From Candidatus Poribacteria bacterium (GTDB lineage: Bacteria; Poribacteria; WGA-4E; WGA-3G): 64,000 bases of DNA. Location of the stretch: positions 3,534,001 to 3,598,000 of the forward strand of contig OY282386.1 in the NCBI GenBank assembly GCA_958295945.1, written 5' to 3'. The translations under genes were made by a program, and so were the position numbers. Shown piece after piece: positions 27,244-36,081 of this stretch. Positions within the stretch are counted from its first letter, which is position 1. Each line of letters opens with the position of its first letter. Under the pieces are notes generated by a model. That model ran no database searches, was not told the origin of the DNA, and worked only from the letters and a program-made list of their open reading frames with translations.

Positions 27244-28842
27244 ATGAAATGTATAACTATGAATTCCAATAAAAAATTCCCAACACAAGAAGAACTGCAA
27301 AAGGAACTTCAAGAATTCAAAGAGAATTTGGAGAAAAAATACGGTGTTGGTATCGGTATCCGTCTTGACAATGTTAGTGGGCGCAATGTCTCACCAGACA
27401 CAACTGAGGAAGACATACCAGAACCTCAAGATACATTTGACCTGAAGTTCGATCTAAAACCAAAAGACATTAAGCAGTATTTAGACAGGTATGTCATTAA
27501 ACAGGATGATGCTAAAAAAGCACTTGCTATTGCCGTTTGCGATCACTACAATCACGTCCGAGAATGCCACGAAAATCCTGATGCTGCTGATACAGACTAC
27601 TCCAAACAGAACATCGTCATGCTTGGACCAACAGGTGTGGGTAAGACATATCTGATAAGACACATAGCGAAACTAATCGGTGTTCCATTTGTGAAAGCAG
27701 ATGCAACACGATTCAGTGAAACCGGTTATGTTGGTGCAAATGTTGACGACTTAATCCGTGAACTTGTTACGCAAGCGGACGATAACCTTGAACTAGCTCA
27801 ATACGGGATAATATATCTTGATGAAGCGGACAAAATCGCTACACCACCGAATATCATCGGACGCGATGTAAGTGGACGTGGTGTACAGATTGGACTGCTC
27901 AAATTGATGGAGGAAACTGAAGTAGACCTTCGCTCTGGCAACGATGTTGCTTCTCAGATGAGAGCAGCTATGGAATTTCAGAAACGCGGGAAAGTTGACA
28001 AAGAGGTGATCAACACCCGTCATATTCTGTTCATTATTAGTGGTGCGTTCACAGGGATGGAAAAGATAATTAAGAAACGCATGCATCAGAGCAGAATAGG
28101 TTTTAATGCTGATGTAGCAAGCCAGAATGAAGATGCAGCACAATATCTATCACATGTTACACCAAAGGATTTTATTGATTTTGGTTTTGAACCAGAATTT
28201 ATAGGACGTTTACCAGTGCATGTAGTCTGCAATGAATTGGAAGTAGACGATCTTTTTTATATATTGAAACATTCTGAAGGATCTATTATCCGACAATATG
28301 AAAATGCGTTCAATGCATACGGTATTTCAGTGCTTTTTGCTGATTGTGGGTTACAAAAAGTAGCAGAACAAGCTATTGAACAGAAAACAGGGGCACGCGC
28401 CTTGATGACTGTCTGTGAAAGGATATTAAGGAACTATAAATTTGAACTTCCATCAACGAGTACATCCGAATTTGTTGTCACCGCAGATGTTGTAGAAGAT
28501 CCTGATAAATTGTTGCATCAAATTATAGAAGATAGTGTATATAATCAAAACACGATTTCAAGAGAACAGGTTCGGAGATATGAATACCAGTTTAATATTG
28601 ACCACGGTTTAGAAATACAGTTCGATGAGGATGCGACGGATGCAATCTGTGAACGGGTAGTGTCACAAGAAAAAACAGTTAAACAGATATGTGATGAAAT
28701 CCTGTCAAGTTATCAACACGGTTTGAATTTAATAAAGAAGAATACCGGACAGACTTCATTCACATTTCCAAAACAGGTCGTTGAGGACCCCGATCCAATA
28801 TTAGAGCAATGGATTCGGGATTCGTATAACACAAAACGTTAA
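27244..28842 (+). CDS. ClpX-like AAA+ unfoldase with duplicated C-terminal lid domain
   Basis: A 532-residue AAA+ ATPase of the ClpX/HslU type. Walker A is GPTGVGKT (128-135), Walker B IIYLDEAD (about 189-196), and 'PEFIGRLPV' carries the sensor-region arginine. An IGF tripeptide (285-287) sits where ClpX uses it to dock ClpP, so a protease partner is plausible. The N-terminal zinc domain of ClpX is replaced by a charged coil (about 1-65). The C-terminal lid is duplicated: residues about 347-435 and 443-532 share the order Y-E-x-x-F, a central helix, C-x-x-I-L-x-x-Y and VVEDPD...I.DS, about 97 residues apart. An ATG at 27262 is an alternative start. The upstream region is the IS605-like element, so its promoter may be supplied or disrupted by it. 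Confidence 0.8.
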   Translation: MKCITMNSNKKFPTQEELQKELQEFKENLEKKYGVGIGIRLDNVSGRNVSPDTTEEDIPEPQDTFDLKFDLKPKDIKQYLDRYVIKQDDAKKALAIAVCDHYNHVRECHENPDAADTDYSKQNIVMLGPTGVGKTYLIRHIAKLIGVPFVKADATRFSETGYVGANVDDLIRELVTQADDNLELAQYGIIYLDEADKIATPPNIIGRDVSGRGVQIGLLKLMEETEVDLRSGNDVASQMRAAMEFQKRGKVDKEVINTRHILFIISGAFTGMEKIIKKRMHQSRIGFNADVASQNEDAAQYLSHVTPKDFIDFGFEPEFIGRLPVHVVCNELEVDDLFYILKHSEGSIIRQYENAFNAYGISVLFADCGLQKVAEQAIEQKTGARALMTVCERILRNYKFELPSTSTSEFVVTADVVEDPDKLLHQIIEDSVYNQNTISREQVRRYEYQFNIDHGLEIQFDEDATDAICERVVSQEKTVKQICDEILSSYQHGLNLIKKNTGQTSFTFPKQVVEDPDPILEQWIRDSYNTKR

Positions 28843-28869
28843 CCCAGCAAGGAAACCGCACCAAACACA

Positions 28870-29613
28870 ATGCAATCAAAACCTGAGAGACCGAAACGCC
28901 CCGTACCAATAGATATACGTGAGATAGGTGCTCCTATTGATGGAGAACCACAATATAGTGATCACAGATTGTACTTTCAACTCCATGTCTTCAAAGATTG
29001 TCACGATCCGACAAGTGTAATTGAGACACTTGGTAAGGGAGAATCTAACAAGGTTCTATACGACGATCTAAATCATCCAACTGGAATTGGCGTGCTTTCT
29101 GTGGCTGAAAACCCCTCAACATTAATAACCAACTCCCGAATTTCATTAAAGAGTCTAATATCCAATTGTCACCTCACATATCGTCCAGAAATGACAATGA
29201 TTGGGCGCACTTATTCAAGCGGAAGAGAACCTAATTTGGAAGAATGGCTCATCAACAAACCGCGCAACAATGTCCTAAATCCAGACTTTCCATGGGCGAT
29301 TTGGTATCCACTCAGACGAAGACCAGATTTTTATCAACTGGATCCATCTGATCGTGGCAGAATTCTTGGTGAACATGCGATGCTTGGACGAAGTTATGCT
29401 GCTGGGGGTTATGCCAGTGACATACGATTGGCTTGCTTCGGTTTGGATACGAATGACAACGAATTCGTTATCGGTTTAGTTGGAAAAGAACTTTATCCCT
29501 TATCACGACTGATTCAAGATATGCGAAAAACGGAGCAGACGACAAAGTATATAGAAATACTCGGTCCATTTTTTGTAGGAAAAGTACATAAACAGTTTAG
29601 TTCGTATTCCTGA
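28870..29613 (+). CDS. Chlorite dismutase/HemQ-family haem protein
   Basis: A 247-residue protein of the chlorite dismutase superfamily. The C-terminal half shows the family core: 'WYPLRRRPDFYQLDPSDRG' (about 152-170), the proximal haem histidine in GEHAMLGRSYA (H169), and the closing 'TTKYIEILGPFFVGK'. HemQ members decarboxylate coprohaem to haem b in the coproporphyrin pathway; others dismutate chlorite. Without the surrounding hem genes the exact reaction is open, but coprohaem decarboxylase is the commoner role. The N-terminal half is divergent. It lies 27 bp after the ClpX-like gene and 29 bp before the GldF-like permease, so these may form one transcript. Confidence 0.75.
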   Translation: MQSKPERPKRPVPIDIREIGAPIDGEPQYSDHRLYFQLHVFKDCHDPTSVIETLGKGESNKVLYDDLNHPTGIGVLSVAENPSTLITNSRISLKSLISNCHLTYRPEMTMIGRTYSSGREPNLEEWLINKPRNNVLNPDFPWAIWYPLRRRPDFYQLDPSDRGRILGEHAMLGRSYAAGGYASDIRLACFGLDTNDNEFVIGLVGKELYPLSRLIQDMRKTEQTTKYIEILGPFFVGKVHKQFSSYS

Positions 29614-29642
29614 GCACTCTATCCACCCGATATTACAGACAA

Positions 29643-30368
29643 ATGAGAAACATATTGGCCGTTTGCACAAAAGAACTATATATATATTTTGTTTCACCTA
29701 TTGCCTATTTTGTCTGTTTTGTATTTGCGGCAATTTCTGGCTATCTATTCCAACTTTTTCTGATAATATCAAGCACAAATAATGGTTTTGGTAATGGTGT
29801 GATGCAGTCGACCTTCGGAATAATGGCAACTATCCTTCTCTTTTTTACCCCAGTATTGACAATGAAACTATTTGCCGAAGAACGTAAATCTGGCACGATT
29901 GAACTGCTTCTTACCTCTCCGATCACTGATAGTCAGGTAGTTCTTGGGAAGTATCTTGCAAGTTGGACACTGCTAATCATTATGCTGGGACTCACACTTA
30001 TTTTTCCTTTCCTAACACAACGGTTCGGTCCGTTAGATGCTGGTCTTGTTTTTAGTGGTTATCTTGGACTCGTCCTACTCGGTTCATGTTTTCTTGCGTT
30101 CGGATTAATGATGTCATCAATGAGCAAAAATCAGATTGTAGCTGCCTTGACAAGTTTTGGTTTCTTATTAACTTTGTGGGTAATTGGAGCTGTCTCAGAC
30201 CGTGAAGGTGCTATTGGTAACTTTTTGAAGTATCTATCATTTAGTGAACATTTCAGCGATTTTCCACGCGGTGCAATCCTGATTAAAGATGTAGTCTACT
30301 ATGTCAGTTTCACCTGTGTCTGCTTATTTGCTACATTCAAGTCAATTGAATCCTCAAAATGGAGATAA
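29643..30368 (+). CDS. ABC-2 type permease, GldF-like
   Basis: A 241-residue inner-membrane permease with about six hydrophobic helices. It opens with 'MRNILAVCTKELYIYFVSPIAYFVCFVFA' and carries the ABC-2 signature 'MKLFAEERKSGTIELLLTSPITDSQVVLGKY' (residues about 76-105), typical of GldF and NosY-type permeases. It is the first of three linked genes (permease, GldG-like, DUF4340). An ATP-binding subunit, usually encoded just upstream as gldA-like, is absent here; the upstream neighbour is a haem protein. The transported substrate is unknown. Confidence 0.85.
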   Translation: MRNILAVCTKELYIYFVSPIAYFVCFVFAAISGYLFQLFLIISSTNNGFGNGVMQSTFGIMATILLFFTPVLTMKLFAEERKSGTIELLLTSPITDSQVVLGKYLASWTLLIIMLGLTLIFPFLTQRFGPLDAGLVFSGYLGLVLLGSCFLAFGLMMSSMSKNQIVAALTSFGFLLTLWVIGAVSDREGAIGNFLKYLSFSEHFSDFPRGAILIKDVVYYVSFTCVCLFATFKSIESSKWR

Positions 30369-30371
30369 AGC

Positions 30372-31952
30372 ATGTCGAGAAAAAACGTTGCAGGACCGAT
30401 AGTTGGTTTCCTTGCATTAATTTTCTGTTTTATCTCAATTGCCTGTCTATTTCTAAAGGCATGGTTAGTTTTTTGGATTTTCCTCATTCTCCTCACAGCG
30501 ACATTAGCAGTTTTGTCTGTCCTCCACTACCAATATTTTGTCAACTTGTTTGTCAGTCGGCAATTGCGGTACGGTACAAACGTTGCGTTGAGTGTAATTG
30601 GTGTAATCGGAATTGCAGTTTTTGTCAACGTCATAGTTACACAACGTTTTGATATGAGTATAGATCTAACAGTACTACAAGACAATTCGTTATCCAAACA
30701 AACGAAGAAGATCTTAAAATCTCTGAATAAAAATGTGGAAATAATCGCCTTCTACAGTGATGAAAATTCACAGTTGGCAATCCGCGCTATGCATAAATTA
30801 GAACTGTTCCAACGCGAATCAGAATTCATCACTGTAGCATTAAAGGATCCATACATAGATGTCCAACGGGTAGATCATAGGCTCAGGGATGGTACTGTTG
30901 TATTCAGTTCTAAAGAGAGAGAAGAAGAGGTGACTATTGTCAGTGAGCAGAAATTTGCGAGTGCAATTCTCAAACTTATTCAGAACAAAACCAAGAAGAT
31001 ATATTTTTTGCTTGGACATGGGGAATATGAAATAGACGATTTATCCAGATCCGGTCTCAGTGAATTCAAGAAAGCATTAGAAAATCAGAATTACGAACCC
31101 CTATCATTATCATTTCTCACAGAACCAGATATTCCCTCAAATTGTGATCTTTTGGCTATAATTGGTCCAACAGAAACATTAACCACCAATGAAATTGACA
31201 AAATCAACAGATATATAAATAACAATGGAAAACTATTGCTGTTATTCCACCCATCAGATTCATCTGAAGATGTCAATAAGAGACTTGTCCAACTTATGTC
31301 AAAGTGGGGAGTTTCTGTTGGTAATGATTTGGTGATTGATAGGTTTGCATTTGAGGTGATGAGAGGATCGAGCGCACCTTTTCCTAAATTTGAACTCCAT
31401 GAAATTACACGTCAATTAGATCCTTATCTTGCATTTCCTAAGACGCGTTCTGTATCCCCTAAAGATGATATAAAATCCGATCTCTCTGTTAAGTCACTTG
31501 CAAAGACTGTCAGTCAATTAGGTGTAAGTTGGGCAGAAAAAGAACGAACGCCTGATGGAAAGTTCAGTGGTAATGGTTATACTGCCGGAATTGATCTTCC
31601 TGGTCCTGTGTCTTTTGCTGTTGCTGTTGAAAAGCACATTTCGGTGAATACAAATGATACAAACAGTATGAGTCCTACTCGTATCGTTGTATTTGGTTGT
31701 TCAAATTTTGCTACAAACCTTGATTTGAAAAAGGCAAATCAAGGTTTATTACTGACTTCAGTGAATTGGCTTACCGAAGATGGAGACCTTATTGCTATTA
31801 CTGAACCAGATAGAGACACACAGAAGTTGCGCAGCATGAATGCGCAACAAGAAAGTGTTGTGAAGATAACTGCAATCTTCCTAATTCCGTTAGTTGTGTT
31901 TATCGCAGGTTTAGTTGTGTGGTGGAACCGACGTGAAGGGGGAACTGTATGA
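30372..31952 (+). CDS. GldG-like ABC transporter auxiliary protein
   Basis: A 526-residue membrane protein with two to three N-terminal TM helices (about 10-30, 33-50, 65-90). A large extracytoplasmic ABC_transp_aux domain ('SLNKNVEIIAFYSDE', 'IYFLLGHGEYEIDD', 'LAIIGPTETLTTNEIDKINRYINNNGKLLLLFHPS') follows, then a C-terminal TM helix (IFLIPLVVFIAGLVVWW) before a basic end. This matches GldG, which pairs with the GldF permease in gliding or secretion complexes and in many non-gliding bacteria. A GGAG ribosome-binding site overlaps the end of the permease gene, and the stop overlaps the next gene's start by four bases. Confidence 0.85.
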   Translation: MSRKNVAGPIVGFLALIFCFISIACLFLKAWLVFWIFLILLTATLAVLSVLHYQYFVNLFVSRQLRYGTNVALSVIGVIGIAVFVNVIVTQRFDMSIDLTVLQDNSLSKQTKKILKSLNKNVEIIAFYSDENSQLAIRAMHKLELFQRESEFITVALKDPYIDVQRVDHRLRDGTVVFSSKEREEEVTIVSEQKFASAILKLIQNKTKKIYFLLGHGEYEIDDLSRSGLSEFKKALENQNYEPLSLSFLTEPDIPSNCDLLAIIGPTETLTTNEIDKINRYINNNGKLLLLFHPSDSSEDVNKRLVQLMSKWGVSVGNDLVIDRFAFEVMRGSSAPFPKFELHEITRQLDPYLAFPKTRSVSPKDDIKSDLSVKSLAKTVSQLGVSWAEKERTPDGKFSGNGYTAGIDLPGPVSFAVAVEKHISVNTNDTNSMSPTRIVVFGCSNFATNLDLKKANQGLLLTSVNWLTEDGDLIAITEPDRDTQKLRSMNAQQESVVKITAIFLIPLVVFIAGLVVWWNRREGGTV

Positions 31953-33772
31953 ATTACAGAACCACACTTATAATCATAGTATTATTGATCGTTATTGCAT
32001 CAACATATTTTCTGTTTTTTGACGAACAAGAAGAGACAAGTCGCATTAAACCAACCATCTCTGAAGTCTACGAACTGCCGCGTGAGGACATCTCTAGATT
32101 TCAGCTTTCTTATTCAGATACATCATATCAAACAATAGATGTATTAAAAGACGATGAAGGAATGTGGCGGATTACATCACCATTTGTTACAGATGCAGAT
32201 CTTTCAAGAGTTAACACTGTATTGGATGATTTTGTAGACAAACGGATAAGACAGACCTTTGAAGTCTCTGAATATGACCAATATGGGTTGGAGAGTCCTA
32301 CTATAACTGTCCAACTGTGGAAGAAGAAAGACGGGAACCCACTTACTTTTTTAATCGGAAACAAGGGTGTTAACTACTCAGTATATATCAAAGAACAGAC
32401 AGAACAACACATATTTATTATTGAATCCAGTGCACTTGATGACTTAGCAATATCCACAACTGATATTCGTAGTCGTTCTGTCATTACATTCAATCCAGAT
32501 TCAATCACAGAAATTGTGTTTCAAAAACCTGAACCGTTTATGTGTGTGAAGAAAGGTGACTCTTGGATTATGACGAGTCCTATATCTGTAAATGCGGATT
32601 CAGACGATATAAGATATATCCTTTCGGAATTACAAACCATGCAAGTTTCCTCATTTGAATTGGATGGTGATTCGGTAAAAACGTCTTTAGTAAAATATGG
32701 ATTAGATACACCACGTATTCATATCACGCTGAAAGATACGGAAAAGAGTTACGGTCTTGCTGTAGGTTCGACTGTCCCACACTCAACAGGCATGCAGAAT
32801 TCTGATGAAGAGACTGTTTATGTACAGTCCATCCATCAGGGTGGGATATATACTGTTACTGATGACATTGTCAAACTGCTCAACAAGACTTTTTTTGACC
32901 TACGAGACAAGCGATTACTTGATTTCCAACGTGGTGATGTTATAAAATTTGAAATTCAACGCGGAAAAGAAAAGATTGAAGGATTAAGACTTCAAAAGGA
33001 CAAGTGGGTAATACAAGGTAATAAAACAATTGCAGACCCACAAGCAGTCAGCGATTTGATATACGGTGTTGATTCACTTGAGGCTGCTGCCTATGTATCC
33101 AGCTCTTCAAAAAACCTTGGAATATATGGATTAAATAGTCCTTTATTCAATGTTAAGTTCACAACACGTGATAACGACAATCAAATTGAGTTACATATTG
33201 GCAATTTTACAAAAAACGACACGGTATATGTGAAAACAAACAAATCTGACCAAATCGCACTTGTCAAACGCGAGTTATTTGACAAAATAAGCGAAGGTGT
33301 TGCATGGCTAAGAGATAAGCAGATTTTCAAATTTACTATTGATGACCCGATACGGTGTGCTGTAAAATCTGTTGATGATTCAAATGAAACAGTACAATAT
33401 ACCTTTCAACGACTTGGAACAAACTGGAGATTAACCAAACCTATTCAAGAAAATGCTAATAATGGAGAAGTAAACGCGCTTTTGTATGAATTAATTGATT
33501 TAAATGCAGAGGAATTTGTTGGTTTAACTTTTGATGGTAAAACAAATAAACTAACTGATGTTATAAGAAGTTTCCAATCTCCTAATATACAAATCACTAT
33601 AGAATTACGTAATAAGTCAGTTTTTACATTACAAATCGGTGAGACACATTCATCTGGGAATTACTATGCAAGAACTCCGGATCAACCCGATCATGTCTTT
33701 CTAATAAAATCCGAATTGATACCAAAACTAAAACCGAAATTGGCATGGTTTCGCACTTCTGAAGAACAGTAA
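31949..33772 (+). CDS. DUF4340 repeat protein
   Basis: A 607-residue protein with an N-terminal TM anchor (about 5-22, TLIIIVLLIVIASTYFLFF) and an extracytoplasmic region built of about four repeats of roughly 140 residues. Each has a 'W.i..P....AD...v..ll..l' half and a 'YGL..P...i.l......L.iG........YV' half, characteristic of DUF4340. DUF4340 genes commonly close GldF-GldG operons, and the ATGA overlap with the GldG-like gene supports translational coupling. It probably completes the membrane complex; the molecular role is unknown. Confidence 0.82.
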   Translation: MNYRTTLIIIVLLIVIASTYFLFFDEQEETSRIKPTISEVYELPREDISRFQLSYSDTSYQTIDVLKDDEGMWRITSPFVTDADLSRVNTVLDDFVDKRIRQTFEVSEYDQYGLESPTITVQLWKKKDGNPLTFLIGNKGVNYSVYIKEQTEQHIFIIESSALDDLAISTTDIRSRSVITFNPDSITEIVFQKPEPFMCVKKGDSWIMTSPISVNADSDDIRYILSELQTMQVSSFELDGDSVKTSLVKYGLDTPRIHITLKDTEKSYGLAVGSTVPHSTGMQNSDEETVYVQSIHQGGIYTVTDDIVKLLNKTFFDLRDKRLLDFQRGDVIKFEIQRGKEKIEGLRLQKDKWVIQGNKTIADPQAVSDLIYGVDSLEAAAYVSSSSKNLGIYGLNSPLFNVKFTTRDNDNQIELHIGNFTKNDTVYVKTNKSDQIALVKRELFDKISEGVAWLRDKQIFKFTIDDPIRCAVKSVDDSNETVQYTFQRLGTNWRLTKPIQENANNGEVNALLYELIDLNAEEFVGLTFDGKTNKLTDVIRSFQSPNIQITIELRNKSVFTLQIGETHSSGNYYARTPDQPDHVFLIKSELIPKLKPKLAWFRTSEEQ

Positions 33773-33797
33773 ATTCAACTTCTAATGTGCAGACGAA

Positions 33798-33913
33798 TTA
33801 TAGTAAAAATCATAATTATTTACACATTACGGTAGGTTCGGTTTCCTAACCGAACCGGTGTTTGTTCAGTCTGATAGATGCGAAGTGTGCACGTTTTCTA
33901 CATTTCACTATAA
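33798..33913. mobile_element. TATAGT-ended TIR element E, copy 2
   Basis: A 116 bp non-coding element starting TTATAGTAAAA and ending TTTCACTATAA, with an internal perfect hairpin GGTTCGGTT-TCCT-AACCGAACC (33835-33856). The left 85 bp match 59148-59230 closely. It occupies the gap between the DUF4340 gene and the glycosyltransferase. Confidence 0.6.
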
Positions 33914-33941
33914 TCAGATTGTTGACTATATACATATAATC

Positions 33942-35159
33942 ATGACCACATCTATAATAATATTCACAACCTATTTTCTTTTTATCCTTGAGATGATATT
34001 GATTAGTCAATCATTTTTTTATACTCGTCGTGAACGAAAGAAAGTAAGACCCACCTATACACCAAAAGTTGCGATAATCGCACCACATTACGGTTGGGAT
34101 GATGAAACTGAACAACATGCCAGAAGTCTGCTGCATCTGGAATATGAAGGGGATTACCACATCTATTTTGTAACACATGAATTGGATGAGACTGGTCACG
34201 ATATCTCTTTCCCTCACTTACAAAAACTTGTGAAAGATGTTCCGTATGCAAATGTCTCTTTGGCTCCTAATATCATTGATAACAACCTATCTCGTTCACA
34301 GAAGGTGCAAAATCTAATTACCATTATTGAAAGTCTACCAGAGGATGTAGAAGTAATCGCTTTTGTAGATGCAGATGTAGAGATTCAGAAGGATTGGCTC
34401 AGACTTCTTGTCACCCCACTTCAAGATAATTCCATCGGGGCAACGGTAGGGGGTAGGTTTTATTTTCCACAAACATGGAACTTTGCATCACTTGTTGAAG
34501 CGACGTGGGTCAACTTTCAATTGGCATTACAAGGAGACCATCGTTTGACAATGGTATGGGGCGGTTCAAACGCTTTTCGTCGTGATTTCCTTGAAAAAGG
34601 TCAGATACTTCAACGTTGGGAAAATGCCACGATTGAAGACCTGAACACAACACGTGCTGTCCGAGAAGTTAAATGTAAAATACATTACGTACCCGATTGT
34701 GTCGCGGTAACCCAAACTTCAAACCGCACGTGGAAACAGATTTTTGAATTTACGAATCGACAGATGATAATGACGTTCCATATGGGATTGTGGGCACAGT
34801 GGTTTGGGAGTCTGTTTCTTTTTCTCCCAAAGTCATTGTTGATTATTGGAGTCATCCCCTTTCTTTATTCACAGCAGGCATTCTTAACCGTAACTTTCAT
34901 TCCATTCTTAGAAGTTATCGGTTTTCATCTATGTTGTAGAAATCTACCGCAATGGTTGCTGGATACGCCGAGGGTTCGGGACACACTCCGTATCAGTAAA
35001 TTTGCAGCTCCATTTTCTGTTTTTCTTGGTGGAATAAATGCATTCTATGCAATGTTTCAACGTAAGATAGTTTGGGGTGGCGTTCAATACGAGATTCTGT
35101 CTGCGACAAAATGTAGGGTCTTGGGACGGATAAAGGATAGAAAGAGAGATAAATCATGA
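33942..35159 (+). CDS. Membrane glycosyltransferase, family 2 (GT21-like)
   Basis: A 405-residue membrane glycosyltransferase. An N-terminal TM helix (about 3-22) precedes a GT-A domain with 'KVAIIAPHYGWDDETE' (about 40), the metal-binding DxD in 'AFVDADVE' (about 143), the acceptor-site 'WGGSNAFRRD' (about 205), the catalytic-base region 'ATIEDLNTTRAV' and 'TWKQIFEFTNRQM'. Two to three C-terminal TM helices follow. The arrangement recalls ceramide-glucosyltransferase-like GT2/GT21 enzymes, which put sugar on a lipid at the cytoplasmic face; the acceptor here is unknown. The start at 33942 (MTTSIIIF) replaces a longer open frame from 33858, because the extra residues fall in repeat element E and lack family resemblance. 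Confidence 0.8.
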   Translation: MTTSIIIFTTYFLFILEMILISQSFFYTRRERKKVRPTYTPKVAIIAPHYGWDDETEQHARSLLHLEYEGDYHIYFVTHELDETGHDISFPHLQKLVKDVPYANVSLAPNIIDNNLSRSQKVQNLITIIESLPEDVEVIAFVDADVEIQKDWLRLLVTPLQDNSIGATVGGRFYFPQTWNFASLVEATWVNFQLALQGDHRLTMVWGGSNAFRRDFLEKGQILQRWENATIEDLNTTRAVREVKCKIHYVPDCVAVTQTSNRTWKQIFEFTNRQMIMTFHMGLWAQWFGSLFLFLPKSLLIIGVIPFLYSQQAFLTVTFIPFLEVIGFHLCCRNLPQWLLDTPRVRDTLRISKFAAPFSVFLGGINAFYAMFQRKIVWGGVQYEILSATKCRVLGRIKDRKRDKS

Positions 35160-35217
35160 AAAAGCAACTTTGTCGGGGTAGACAATCAAACTTCACTAAT
35201 GGGTGTGGAAACTTCTT

Positions 35218-35265
35218 GACATTAACCGCATACTTCATTGTCCGAGGGAACTCCGATTCCCAACA
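35218..35265 (+). repeat. Repeat D relative adjoining the 35 bp array
   Basis: The 48 bp leading into the array (GACATTAACCGCATACTTCA and onward through GAGGGAACTCCGATTCCC) match 62451-62500 closely. The array thus appears to be an expansion of the distal half of a repeat that is single-copy at 62451-62526. Confidence 0.6.
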
Positions 35266-35474
35266 GTTCGCGATTCGGAGATCGCTCCTACAGTGTTATA
35301 GTTCGCGATTCGGAGATCGCTCCTACAGTGTTATAGTTCGCGATTCGGAGATCGCTCCTACAGTGTTATAGTTCGCGATTCGGAGATCGCTCCTACAGTG
35401 TTATAGTTCGCGATTCGGAGATCGCTCCTACAGTGTTATAGTTCGCGATTCGGAGATCGCTCCTACAGTGTTAT
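35266..35474 (+). repeat. Tandem array, six copies of a 35 bp hairpin unit
   Basis: Units start at 35266, 35301, 35336, 35371, 35406 and 35441, the last missing its final base. The units are identical by eye. Each carries GCGAT-TCGGAG-ATCGC, a short stem, followed by CTCCTACAGTGTTATAG. There is no unique spacer, so it is not a CRISPR. It lies between the glycosyltransferase stop and msrB and occupies about half of the 418 bp gap. Confidence 0.95.
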
Positions 35475-35577
35475 TGAGCATATTTTGCCAAAAACTTTAC
35501 ACACCCTACTATAAAACTCACTTGCATTTTTTGCCAAAATATGTGATAGTATACACAAGAAATACAAGGAGAAAGTA

Positions 35578-35991
35578 ATGGATGGTAAAAAAATAACAAA
35601 GTCAGACAAAGAATGGAAAGAACAACTGTCACCAGAAGAATATAAAATCACTCGGAAGAAAGGCACTGAACGCGCCTTCACAGGTAGATACCACGATTGT
35701 AAAGACGAAGGCATATATCACTGTATCTGTTGTGGGAGTCCTTTATTTACATCTGAAACAAAATTTGAATCTGGAACAGGATGGCCAAGTTTTTGGCAAC
35801 CGGTTTCTCCTGAATGTGTTGAGACAAAAACGGATTTCAGTATATTTTTTATGCCACGCACTGAAGTTGTGTGTAGTCGTTGTGATGCCCATCTTGGACA
35901 CGTGTTCAATGACGGTCCAGAACCTACAGGTAAACGATACTGTCTCAACTCTGCTGCACTCACACTTGTGAAATCAGAGGACGAATCTTAG
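35578..35991 (+). CDS. msrB: Peptide-methionine (R)-S-oxide reductase
   Basis: Reduces methionine-R-sulfoxide in proteins. It has 137 residues, a normal single-domain MsrB. The structural zinc cysteines are in CICCG (about 45-49) and [10 protein letters not shown] (about 99-108). The catalytic cysteine is C122 in [10 protein letters not shown], and 'GTGWPSFW' (about 66-73) forms the substrate pocket. An AAGGAG ribosome-binding site precedes the ATG. The upstream neighbour is the 35 bp repeat array; a radical SAM gene follows 90 bp later. No msrA is seen in the window. Confidence 0.97.
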   Translation: MDGKKITKSDKEWKEQLSPEEYKITRKKGTERAFTGRYHDCKDEGIYHCICCGSPLFTSETKFESGTGWPSFWQPVSPECVETKTDFSIFFMPRTEVVCSRCDAHLGHVFNDGPEPTGKRYCLNSAALTLVKSEDES

Positions 35992-36081
35992 AATAGAACA
36001 TTTAACTTATATCAACATGAACTCATACCTTCAAAAGCACATTGATTGGTGTATTTCCTTGAAGAAAGAAATGGAGTAATT

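Noticed and set aside
35156-35371. 71-residue ORF overlapping the glycosyltransferase stop by ATGA
   Set aside because: It reads through the 35 bp repeat array and its leader, so the translation merely reflects repeat D.
35266-35474. CRISPR array
   Set aside because: The repeat units are contiguous and identical with no spacers, and no cas gene is near.
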